From Pseudogymnoascus destructans (Eukaryota > Ascomycota > Leotiomycetes > Thelebolales > Thelebolaceae), in the NCBI RefSeq assembly GCF_001641265.1, contig NW_020167539.1, forward strand, positions 496,001-560,000: DNA of 64,000 nt, written 5' to 3'. Positions within the stretch are counted from its first letter, which is position 1. Each line of letters starts with the position of its first letter. Positions 21,077 to 30,429 of this stretch are shown piece after piece. The position numbers and the translations under genes are program-made. Below the pieces are notes generated by a model. The model did not search any database, was not told the origin of the DNA, and worked only from the letters and a program-made list of their open reading frames with translations.

Positions 21077-21608
21077 CGTCCTTGAACATCATCATGTTGT
21101 CCATAGAAAGAAATATATACGGTGTGCAGCTTACCATACTGATGGCGCCTGTATGAGGAATCCGAAGATTGTATCCAAAGATTGCATCCAACTCGGGATT
21201 GATAACCTTACCAAAACGCCTCACGCCCAATAATCTTTGTTATTGTCGCCTGTACGTTTCATGTGGGACGAAGATCGCGTCAACGGTTCGCGAAAGCAGG
21301 TGATGGAGCCTTATTACGTGCATTGGGCCCAGTAAACTCACGCGCTAGCGCGGGTCAGACCCGTTGCTGGAGGGCAACGGCCTCCAGTGTAAACATACGG
21401 AGTATGGAGGCGAAGTGTAAAAACGCACGATTCCTAACGATATATTACTCCCTCTTGCTCTCCATAATCGCCTTTCCTTTTTGACAATTGCACTTTTGGT
21501 TGCTTGGGGCTGTCTCGGGCAGTTCTAATTTCATAACCGACGTTCTTTGTTCATTGTACCGACGCCATTTAAGCTTTGACGCTGCCTTCCTTGATTCCTT
21601 TCTATACC
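21077..21608. promoter_or_regulatory. Shared divergent promoter of CHK1 and UBC11
   Basis: The 532 bp between the start codons of two cell-cycle genes. It includes TTCGCGAAA at 21287-21295, matching the E2F/MBF core (TTTCGCG on the minus strand), a nearby TCGCGT at 21275-21280, and ACGCGC inside the palindrome GCGCTAGCGC near 21340-21351. Cell-cycle control is an inference from these motifs and from the gene pair. Confidence 0.5.
21287..21295. promoter_or_regulatory. E2F/MBF-like site TTCGCGAAA
   Basis: A near-palindromic TTCGCGAA core, 219 bp upstream of the CHK1 start and 314 bp upstream of the UBC11 start. It matches the MBF/E2F consensus by eye; binding is not shown. Confidence 0.45.
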
Positions 21609-22247
21609 ATGGATTTCGAGATGGATTCCCAAAACACAGCACCAGGCTCAGTGCCGAGTGGAAAGCCGGGAGCGGCAAGGCGTGGACCAGACGCCGTAAG
21701 CACGACTAAGAGGTTTTTTTGCTCCATTCCAGAGACCGAGTTGCCCTGCTAACAAAGCTTAGACTTCAAACAGAGCTCATGCAGCTCATGACATCCTCCG
21801 CCCCGGGGATCTCAGCATTCCCCTCTGCTGATGGAGACCTGCTCTCCTGGACTGCGACGATCGAGGGCCCAGATGACACTCCATACGCCAACCTGAGCCT
21901 CAAACTGTCGTTTGCCTTCCCATCCAACTACCCATACGCCCCTCCCACTGTTCTCTTCAAGACGCCCATCTACCACCCAAACGTGGACTTCTCAGGCAGG
22001 ATCTGTCTCGATATCCTCAAGGATAAGTGGACGGCGGCGTACAACATCCAGACTGTCCTCCTGAGTCTCCAGAGTTTGCTTGGAGAGCCGAACAAGTATG
22101 TCTTTCACCGTGCTCATTAGTCAAAGGATACTAATTCAGTCTAGTGCGTCGCCATTGAACGGTGAAGCTGCCGAGCTATGGGACAAAGACCCGGCAGAGT
22201 TCCAGAAGAAGGTCACTGCCCGTCATGTAGATATAGATGACGAGTAG
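21609..22247 (+). CDS. UBC11: Ubiquitin-conjugating enzyme E2, UBE2C/Ubc11 (APC/C) type
   Basis: Exons 21609-21712, 21763-22095 and 22145-22247; product 179 residues. This E2 class works with the anaphase-promoting complex to ubiquitinate mitotic cyclins and securin. The UBC fold is complete: [20 protein letters not shown], then [60 protein letters not shown] with catalytic Cys116, and [31 protein letters not shown] and the N-terminal 30-residue extension are characteristic of UBE2C/UbcP4. The first intron uses the donor AG|GTTTTT and a strong TGCTAAC branch site; an alternative reading using GTAAGC at 21696 does not keep frame. The last exon gives [20 protein letters not shown] plus an acidic end. 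Confidence 0.94.
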
Positions 22248-22470
22248 ATGAGGGGCTGGAGGACATGGCTTTTTATAAAGGGGATTGTATAATTTTTGCG
22301 CTCCGGGCACCAGCATTGGCAGCTGGTGAGAGTTAGATGCATTATCACTGATTGGCCACCGCTTGGGCCATAATACCCCTCTCATAGCGACGCATTTTGA
22401 AACGCAGGGAGTGTGGAGTACTGGGTTGGGCTTGGGGCATAGATATGCGGATGGTGGGCTAGGGATAATG

Positions 22471-22735
22471 CAACGATGATTCCCAGGAGAGATTTTTAAG
22501 ATTACTGGAGCATATTGAGAAATCCCTTTGTCGTAGGCGTAGATGTGAAATTCGTGAGCAATGAAACTATGATTCCCGGGGGAGATTTTAAGTTTACTGG
22601 AGCATATTGAGAAATCTCCCAGTCGTAGACGTAGACGTATAAGGCAGTGAAGTTCGTGTACAACACCTGTAATATGCATAGTCTCCGGCTTTGGTAGGTA
22701 GTTCGTGCACAGGACATGCAATATGCATAGCCTCC
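22471..22735. repeat. Imperfect direct repeats 3' of UBC11
   Basis: A block around GATTCCCAGGAGAGATTTTT with ACTGGAGCATATTGAGAAAT occurs twice, about 91 bp apart (near 22477 and 22570). A second unit around AGTTCGTG..AATATGCATAG..CTCC occurs twice, about 50 bp apart (near 22650 and 22700). The copies are diverged. Between UBC11 and RPL31 nothing else was recognised. Confidence 0.75.
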
Positions 22736-22926
22736 CGATTTGGCAGAGTCGACGACAGACAATGTTTCTCACGCAACTCGACTCGATGGTGGAGGACATA
22801 ATCGGTGATATAAATCATCAGTGGAGCATCACAATGCAAGTAAAATTGAGGGAAAAGAAGCACATGTCATTTGCTGCCGTAGCATAATGCTAACTCCAGG
22901 TCCCGCGCCCCCCCACGAACATACAT

Positions 22927-23510
22927 CTAAGCATCCTCGACGAGAGCCGTCTGAAGGCCCTTCGCGCTCTTGACGTTAACAGCCTGGACGTAGCTATACA
23001 AGCGTTGAGTTGCGCCTTCCTCGTCGTTACGCTGAAATGGGTTAGTCACGGAAAGATGGCAGTGATTAGGTGTGAAAACTAACCTTGCGCGAGATGCGGA
23101 CGCGGAGTCTGTATGGGCATCCCTTGATACCAGCCTCCCAGACCTTCTTGTTTAATTGCGGGTCAAGACGGACATCGGTGGTGCCCTATATGCGTAAAAC
23201 TTGTCAGTAACCCATCCCCTGATCCCAGGTCTCTGCCCGTTGATGTGTGTGGGGATATCGTACCATGGACTTGGTTGCGAAAGCCTTGATCTCCTTGATG
23301 GCCTTTGGTGCACGCTTCTTGAACGAGACACCATGGAGCTGTGAAAAGAATAATTAGCATTTCTGCTCTATTCCATCACCCTTCCCATCAGATCGGTGTG
23401 TTATAGATCGAACATACTCTCTTGTGAAGGTGGATGGTGTACTCGCGCGCGACAACGTCGGCGATGGCGGAGCGCTGGGTCTTGCCCGTCTTCTTGGTGG
23501 TCGTCGACAT
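22927..23510 (-). CDS. RPL31: 60S ribosomal protein L31 (eL31)
   Basis: Four exons: 23510-23418, 23338-23264, 23185-23084 and 23031-22927, all in phase 0; product 124 residues. eL31 sits near the peptide exit tunnel of the large subunit. The sequence matches the family throughout: [40 protein letters not shown], then [20 protein letters not shown] and [20 protein letters not shown], ending in LVEDA. Each junction joins without disrupting a conserved block, and each exon length is a multiple of three. The 23,186-23,263 intron is 78 nt, the others 52-79 nt. Multi-intron ribosomal protein genes are usual in Pezizomycotina. Divergent from the RGS gene. Confidence 0.97.
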
Positions 23511-24077
23511 GGCTGTAAAGTATCAGTATTGATAGATCAAAATGCGCTTGATGCGCACGATTCTCTGGGACGGAAAGCCTTACTGAAGGTGGTCGCGAGT
23601 TGTCGATTGAGGAGTCGTGATACTGGCACGAGCGGTTGAAAGTTTGGAAAGTTGTGAATGTGCGTGCCAAGACTTTTAGCGAGTTTTTATGGTCTGGCGC
23701 CGTTTTTGTGGGTGCGGCTTTGGGACTTTGTGTCGTCAGGGTCTTGATGCCTCAGGCGGTCGTAATTTAAGGTCCCTGATCCAGCCCCCTTAGTGCAAGT
23801 TTCATGAAATTGACCGTGACAACCTAGCAACGCGCTCGTTCTGCATTTCTTCCTTCACAATTCAAGACTCCTCACCCCGACATGCTGCGATATATCCGAT
23901 AGATCATCCAGCTGTGTCACTCGTTATTTACTGGGTCGGTCTTGCGCTCTATACCTTCGATCTCCGCATTGCGACCGCTTTCTGTACCAGCATCGTGGGA
24001 CAACGCACCCCTCGTATACGACACACCTTACTGAGGATATCCAACACTACATCAACCTCAACCTACAAGCCAACACC
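23511..24077. promoter_or_regulatory. Shared divergent promoter of RPL31 and the RGS gene
   Basis: 567 bp between the two start codons, with CT-rich tracts toward the RGS side. No specific factor site was assigned. Confidence 0.4.
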
Positions 24078-25318
24078 ATGGGTGACAATATATTGGGGAG
24101 CCCAGTCCCAGCTGGAGGGGGTGTCGGCGTCAATACCACTCCCTCACCGGAGCCGGACATGAACCGGAACCGTCTTCCTACTCTGTTTGAGGTTCTTAGC
24201 CGGAGGACTCTACCACCTGTGGATCTGTTTTCATTCTACATATACATGCGAGATCAACAAAGATCTGTTGACTATCTGGATTTCTGGTATGTTCTATAGC
24301 CCAATGCCCAGTCCCTTCTGTTCAAAGTTGTCTGACTCTGTTCAGGCTCGATGTAGCACAGCACATGTCGCTATGCCGCCACTATGTCCGGAAGTTACGT
24401 CGCTCGATTCTGGTCGGGACCCCGGAACTTGAGCAGGGAGGTTCCAAGCGCTCCTCGGCAATCCTGGAAGGCCTTGGAGACATGAATCACCCCGTGGCTG
24501 GACCCTCATATTTCTCAACCGAAAAGGAAAAGGACCAGGATGCTCAGATGTCGGCATTTCTCCGTGAAGAGGCCGCCCAAGGACGCAACGGCCACTCCCC
24601 AACGGGTAGCTTGACATCAGCTGTCTCGGCCAGTGCAGGCCGCAACACAACGTCCAACGAGCGCCCCCGTCCAAGCTTCATGGGCAGCCCCAACGACCCA
24701 AACTCCGACTCCAACTCCCCTGCACACGCAGTCGCCCGCTCAGACATTCGCCAATCGGCCGAGAAGATCCTCTACACCTACCTCCTCCCCAGCGCCGAGC
24801 GCGAGATTATCCTCCCTCACAGCATCACAAACGACATCACCGTCTCGATCGAGGAGCTCAGCCGCGACGACCCCGAAGTCTTCGACTCCGCCAAGGACTA
24901 CGTCTTCCAAGCCATGGAGCGTGACGCCTTCCCCGGCTTCCTGCGCATGAAGGCCCTGGGCAACCTCGTCCCAACCTCCACCATGACCCGTCTCATCATC
25001 GGTCTCCTCGCCCTCTTCGGTGGCTTCTGGGCTGCCTTCATTCTCATCTTGCTCGACAAGTCGCGCCTCACGCGCTGCTGGCTGGTCCTCCCATTCACGA
25101 TCGGTGTGTACGCCCTCGCATCGCACCAGTACTCGCTGGACCCGATCATGGGTCTCGCTGGCTTCAGCGAGTACGCGTGGATGAGCTACTCGAAGATCCG
25201 GGAGCCGTTCATTCGCAAGCTCATTAATAAGCGATCTATCATGGTCTTGGGCGTCACACTCCTTATCGACGTTGCACTCTGCGTGCTTTTCATTTTTGTA
25301 CCTGGCAAGCGCCTCTGA
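24078..25318 (+). CDS. RGS-domain membrane protein, Rax1/RgsB-like
   Basis: Exons 24078-24286 and 24346-25318; product 393 residues. The N-terminal half carries a split RGS domain. It begins LPTLFEVLSRRTLPPVDLFS, then FYIYMRDQQRSVDYLDFWLD, where the intron joins W|LDVAQH. It resumes after a Ser/Asn-rich insert with ARSDIRQSAEKILYTYLLPS, then AEREIILP, SRDDPEVFDSAKDYVFQAME and FPGFLRMKA. The C-terminus has three hydrophobic segments (LIIGLLALFGGFWAAFILIL; WLVLPFTIGVYALA; MVLGVTLLIDVALCVLFIFV). RGS followed by three membrane helices is the architecture of yeast Rax1 (bud-site landmark) and Aspergillus RgsB. Such proteins may act in polarity or G-alpha signalling; which applies here cannot be told. 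Confidence 0.88.
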
Positions 25319-26070
25319 GCGTCACATTTTTACTTGTCAACAACAAAATCAGAAGATGGGCGACCATGGGGAGGCCAAGGGTGGTGGCGGGAAGTAGAGG
25401 AAGGGGCTTGTGTTTTTATTCTGATGATTTACGAGGGAGTTTAGCGAAGCGACGGCGTATGGGATTGCTCTTTCGAAACTGGTGCCTTGTTGGGCCAGAA
25501 CTATATGGGCTATGTGCCTCGGGGGAGTTTCATGGGGGTAGTGTGGCATCGGCTACTTGCTCGTGGTCAGGGGATCTGTTGTCTAGTGTGGCTAATGTAG
25601 GCCTTGTGGGGGTGGACTTGCTTGTTTTTGCTTGTCGTGTAATATGAGCAGTATACCTCAATGGAGTTTCTCGTGCTATGCCCTGCATCAAAGCGATGGG
25701 TGGCTTTTGGATTATGCTTTCCAGTGACATTTGTACGAGTGAAATTATATGTTACATTAAACAGAAGAGCTCACTGGCAGCTGGGGAGCTGGGTCTTCCA
25801 TTAGACCACCCTACCTGTAGAGCGTTAGGGGTTAGATATCACTGTTCGTTCGATCACTGGTAGCAATCAGGAATGCATCACAGGCAAGGATCTCGCAGCA
25901 AAAAAGTGTCCAAATGAGTGTTGTATTCTGTCTAGACATTATGGATATAATAGTTATATATCGTTAATATAGATGATTCTTTCTCACTGGATCGTCAGCT
26001 TTCCTCCTTCCCTGCGTGTCCGCAATCAATGGCGTGACTTGGCTTCCTCCTAGAATGTCCGTTTCTGATT
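25319..26070. other. Intergenic, no gene seen
   Basis: Convergent 3' flanks of the RGS gene and the second SprT-like gene. No coding or RNA features were recognised. Confidence 0.4.
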
Positions 26071-26575
26071 TTAGGTTCTTTCTTCGAGCTGCTGCATTCT
26101 TACGCCGGTTGGCAGCGCCTGAAGAAGTCCTTTTATTTTCCGAGTTGTCGAGGTGGCCAGCTTCAAATCTAGCAATTTGGGCATCGTTAGATAGCTTTGG
26201 GGATTGACGTTAGCTGTATTCCATGGGTTACCATTATATTCAATAATGAATGAGTATGACCGATTCAGGTCCTCAATTGAGATTGTTAACTTTTGCCAGG
26301 CCATACCGTGCTCTACACCCAACTTCCCAACTTCACTTCTGTACTCGGAAATACATGAGGGGCAACTATAACAGCAGTACAGCATGAATATTGCATGAGC
26401 CATTTCGTGGGTCAACGTCCCGAGGTACTTTTCCATGTGATTGTTGATCCAGTGACTGAAACGATTTGTCGCCTCCTCTACTGAAAATGCAAATATCAAA
26501 TTTCAAACCCGTACTCATATGAGCTGTGCTCAGGGAAGTGGTGCCGGTGCCCACTGCAGTATCATCCCCTTGCAT
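26071..26575 (-). CDS. Divergent SprT-like metalloprotease-domain protein
   Basis: Two exons, 26575-26515 and 26480-26071, joined by a 34-nt gap with donor GTACGG and acceptor TTTCAG; this is unusually short for an intron. Product about 156 residues. The active-site segment GTLTHEMAHAIFMLYCC contains HEMAH. A further GVEHGMAWQKL supplies the third histidine in the same layout as GGHTPGF in the gene at 4262. Cysteines between them (CCYSCPSC) resemble the CC after the first motif there. It is shorter than that gene at the N-terminus. The frame upstream (26562-26924) could hold a lost or unrecognised 5' exon, but I found no junction. The gene may therefore be truncated or a pseudogene, and the 34-nt intron may be a sign of that. 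Confidence 0.55.
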
Positions 26576-27204
26576 GTGATGAAATTGTAGGCTCTATTTC
26601 AGGCTCTGCAAATCTGATTTTGTAGAAGGTCATCAAGGCTTTCGGAATAGACGTGGGGGAGCTCTTCCAGACCCAAGCTTGTACTCTCCAGACGCCAAGT
26701 TCTCCCATTGCCCGTAATCCCCAGATCTGCCTCTGTGTCCCCTTTGCTTTTGGATCAAGGTTGTACAGTTGCTTGATGTAGCTTATTAAGGAGGAAGAGG
26801 GCAGTGAAGAGATGGGATCTGTTTGCAAAGCGACCAGCGCAAGAAGGAAAGACTGATGAGTCGAATATATCTGAAATGCGACCAGCGCTGGCATCGATAT
26901 TGATGGAGCTGAAGGCTTCTGCATAACTTATAGGAAACAGAGGCTCAGTACGCCCCATCAGGCATTGCCAAAGCCCCCAAGCAATAGTTACGAAATACCG
27001 AAAGCTGAAACCCCAGCTGAAAAATCGCAGAAGCACGCCCTCACCAATCACAGGCCATACAAAGCCACATCCCTAAGCGTCGCGCCCTGCCCGATCCGAT
27101 CTGATCTGGACCCTATCCCAGCGCACCGCACCGCCGCACCGCACCGCGCCGCTGTCCATCAGCTCGCCCTTCTGCAGTCAGCAAGGATAAACAATAAGTA
27201 AGCC
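26576..27204. other. Intergenic; unassigned minus-strand open frames
   Basis: Minus frames 26562-26924 and 26755-27051 are open with mixed composition (for example DPKAKGTQRQIWGLRAMGEL). They could be upstream exons of the SprT-like gene or unrelated; no family was recognised. Confidence 0.3.
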
Positions 27205-27310
27205 CAAGTCAGCACTCATGGTTCAAGTCAGCACTCATGGTTCAAGTCAGCACTCATGGTTCAAGACAGCACTCATGGTTCAAGTCAGCACTCATGGTCC
27301 AAGTCAGCAC
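27205..27310. repeat. 19-bp tandem repeat CAAGTCAGCACTCATGGTT, 5.6 copies
   Basis: Five nearly perfect copies plus a partial sixth. One copy has CAAGACAGC and one ends GGTCC. No coding context. Confidence 0.95.
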
Positions 27311-28788
27311 CCTTTCTCACGCCGAGGGATTCCGGCAGTTGAACAACAACGGCGATGACGACGGGCACGTCGCCAGTCAAGTCACTTAATATACTCTACT
27401 CCATCTCCCCCGCGCCAGCACCCAACCCCAGACACCCGCCCAATTACCCAAACAACCCTCCCCCCCCATCGCAAGACTTCCCCAGTGATCGCCTCCCACA
27501 CGCCTTGGATTCGGACCGACGGTGGGTGCGGCTTCCGGGCTGGCGATCGAGTGGGGAAGTTGGGGGGGGGGGGGGGGGGCGTGGTCGTTTGGCTGGGCTG
27601 CGCAACTGTGTGTGCGAGATGGGATGTCTCTTGCGGTCCAGATGTGGTGAAGTGATGCGATGCGATGCGTGGGGACTGGTCATCGTGCATTTTCAGGGAC
27701 GTAGTGGTGTATGACAGGATGGATTTGGGGGGGGGGGGGATACGACGTGGGATGTGGGAGTGGACATCTCTACGCTGTGGAACGCCCACGCTCATCTCGG
27801 ACGAACAACTGAGATATAAAGCAGAAAAGAACCGAAAGTCCCCCCCTTTCGGTCCCCGCTCGATTTCCCGCGTCGACCCATGCGATGCGGTTCAGCTTCC
27901 CGCTCGTCGTGTGCGCGCCCGCCAGCACTTAGATTATCCGTTGTGATAGATTAGCTCGCATGGGCGTACCTTGTTTCGGGAAACTTGGGCGTGCGAGCCG
28001 CGGCGGGGGGTCTCTCGTGGCGTGGCGGTGGGTTTGGGTGGGCGCAGGGATGGACGGGGGAGTGGTTTGCGCTTGAGGCGGGATGGGAGGGGTTGCTGGT
28101 GATGGATGGGTGGTGATGATGTATATATATATTTGCCTCTGTGGGATTACATCCTTTACGACGGCCTCTCAACAAAGGGGATGCCGTGTATGATGTATAT
28201 GTATATGTGTATGTATGTCTCAGGTAAGTCGGCCTTTCGACTTCGACTTCCTTTCGAAGCCCTGCAGCCTGCAGCGTCAGGCGGAGAAGCCGCCGCAGCC
28301 GAGGTGTGAGTGGATTCCCGCCTGTATTACCGCCTTACCATAAGTTACAGAGGCAGGAGTTAGTGACACGGGCTATCGAACGACCATTGCCGGCTCGATG
28401 TGTATGTACTACAAATAGAATGCGGTCTGTACAAGGCCTGGTGCCACAAGCCTCAAAACCTCGGGATTGCCTCGGGGAGATTCTCAGGATTTCACTCAGG
28501 ATTCCACTCAGGATTTCACTATCCTCCCGCCGTACTGTACGGGGCGGTGCCGCCGCCGTCACGTCGGTGAGCGAGCAAGGTGCCACCTGTGACGACTCGT
28601 CGGTGGTCGGTGGAGATGGAGATGGCGGCACTACCAGCCCGTGCCCGCGCTGGGTTTCAAGACACACCCGCACGGACGTATGGCCGTACTGTATGGCCGT
28701 ACTGTATAATACCACCCGTGGTGTCTCGCCTTCTGTTCCAATGGCTCAACCAGCGCCGCTACTATTGGCTGACACCTGACACTAGCAC
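27311..28788. other. Gene-free region with poly-G tracts
   Basis: C-rich and G-rich stretches, including G runs of about 18 at 27556-27579 and about 13 at 27727-27740, a TA/GT-rich patch near 28110-28220, and a 13-bp near-repeat (CTCAGGATTTCA) at 28472-28520. Open frames on both strands follow the base bias and show no motif. Confidence 0.5.
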
Positions 28789-29135
28789 TTCTAGCACTTC
28801 TAGCACTTCTAGCACTTCTAGCACTTCTAGCACTACTAGCACTTCTAGCACTACTAGCACTTCTAGCACTACTTCTAGCACTTCTAGCACTTCTAGCACT
28901 TCTAGCACTTCTAGCACTACTAGCACTTCTAGCACTACTTCTAGCACTTCTAGCACTTCTACACTTCTACACTTCTAGCACTTCTACACTTCTACACTTC
29001 TACACTTCTACACTTCTACACTTCTACACTTCTAGCACTTCTACACTTCTACACTTCTAGCACTTCTAGCACTTCTAGCACTTCTACTTCTAGCACTTCT
29101 ACACTTCCCAGCACTTCCCAGCACTGGCACTACTA
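28789..29135. repeat. CTTCTAGCA (9-bp) minisatellite with CTTCTACA (8-bp) variant blocks
   Basis: About 35 units. The array alternates between ACTTCTAGC units, occasional ACTAGC contractions and, from about 28960 to 29060, an 8-bp CTTCTACA form. The Ser-Thr-Ser frame (plus) and Leu-Glu-Val frame (minus) inside it are by-products. Confidence 0.95.
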
Positions 29136-29279
29136 CTCTAGAGCATCTCCATGTTCGTATATGTACTGTGTAGTACTATCGGCTATTGGTATGTACATAC
29201 TTCCCTTCCCGCTCCATCTGATGCCCATGTCTCCCACCTCAACTTACCCTACTACACCTACCCGGACAACCCGGCACAG

Positions 29280-29600
29280 CCCACCAGCGTACCTTTCTCC
29301 CACCAGCGTACCTTTCTCCCACCAGCGTACCTTTCTCCCAGCGTACCTTTCTCCCACCAGCGTACCTTTTCCTTTCTCCCACCAGCGTACCTTTCCTTAC
29401 TACTACCACTACCCTACCACTACCCTACCACTACCCTACCACTACCCTACCACCACCTAACACTACCCTACCACCACCTAACACTACCCTACCACCACCT
29501 AACACTACCCTACCACCACCTACCACTAACCACCACTACCCTACCACTAACCATCACTACCACTCCACTAACCATCACTACCACTCCACTACCACTCACT
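29280..29600. repeat. Two adjoining arrays: 18-bp CCACCAGCGTACCTTTCT, then CCACTACCCTA family
   Basis: First about six units or part-units of the 18-bp sequence (29280-29396). Then an 11-bp CCACTACCCTA array passes into a 21-bp CTACCACCACCTAACACTACC form and finally CACTACCACTCCACTAACCAT units, to about 29600. Confidence 0.9.
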
Positions 29601-30429
29601 CTCCTCCCTTCCCTAACTTCTACCAAGTATCTCTACTTCTAACCCTGCTCATTCCCTCCCCATTTCGCCCCATTCTGCCCCATTCTGCCTCATTCTTCCC
29701 CATTCCTCATGTACCACCTACAATATCTACATGTACCTTGTCCGGTCTACCGAACTAAGGAAAGTACGAAACTCTCTTGCCCACCTCACCTTTATTACTT
29801 TATTACCCAACTAAATCGTCGACTCCACCTCCACCTCCACCTCCGCTCCTCCGCTTCTTTCACTGCGGAACCTCCCTCGCTGACTGAAGTCAAACTTACC
29901 TGCTTGCTCTTCAGTCTTCGTTGTCGTCATAGTTAGTCTCTGTGCTGTTCTGCCTTGACTCCTACTCGGCTTCCCTCTCTTCAACCTCTTCTCTCAACTC
30001 TCCAAATCCCTCCCTCGTCCCGCCTGCCAAAAATCCCTCCGAGACCTCTCCGACGATATCGGCCTCTTTCCCTTCATCCAGCCAGCAGCCCGCCAGCAGC
30101 CCGCTCGTCCCGCTGTTGTTGTTATTGTCGTGGACCAGCAGACCTCCGCAAACCCATTCACAATCTCTCTCGTGCAGTCGACCTGCCTCTGAATTGGCAA
30201 ACCCATATATACCCATTCACAACCTCTTTGTGAGGCACAATCCTCCGCCGACTGCATTCGCAAACTTGTGTCCACTCACCGTGCCCATTATTCAGCGGCC
30301 GTCGACTTCCGCATACATTGTGACATGGATTTGCCCATAATTCCTTGACAAGCTACAAATTATGGTCACTGAGCATAGTTTCCTTACCATCAGACAGCTT
30401 GGGAGTGAGGACCACTGCCCGGTGCGAGA
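29601..30429. other. 5' flank of the ELL-type gene
   Basis: Strongly C/T-rich plus strand (CCACCTCCACCTCC, CCTCTCTTCAACC), as expected of a fungal promoter/leader. Several ATGs precede the assumed start in other frames, for example 30325 and 30362. No gene was recognised. Confidence 0.45.

Noticed and set aside
21695..21762. First UBC11 intron starting at GTAAGC (21696)
   Set aside because: It would join out of frame; the donor at 21713 with the TGCTAAC branch site gives the conserved TKRLQTEL.
24632..25149. Extra ORFs within the RGS gene on both strands
   Set aside because: Shadow frames in a GC-rich exon; only the RGS/three-helix frame has domain content.
28762..28978. Ser/Thr-repeat and Leu/Glu/Val-repeat ORFs
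   Set aside because: Translations of the CTTCTAGCA array on both strands; no independent coding evidence.
27205..29600. CRISPR-like regular repeats
   Set aside because: Units are head-to-tail without unique spacers, and the host is a eukaryote; these are minisatellites.
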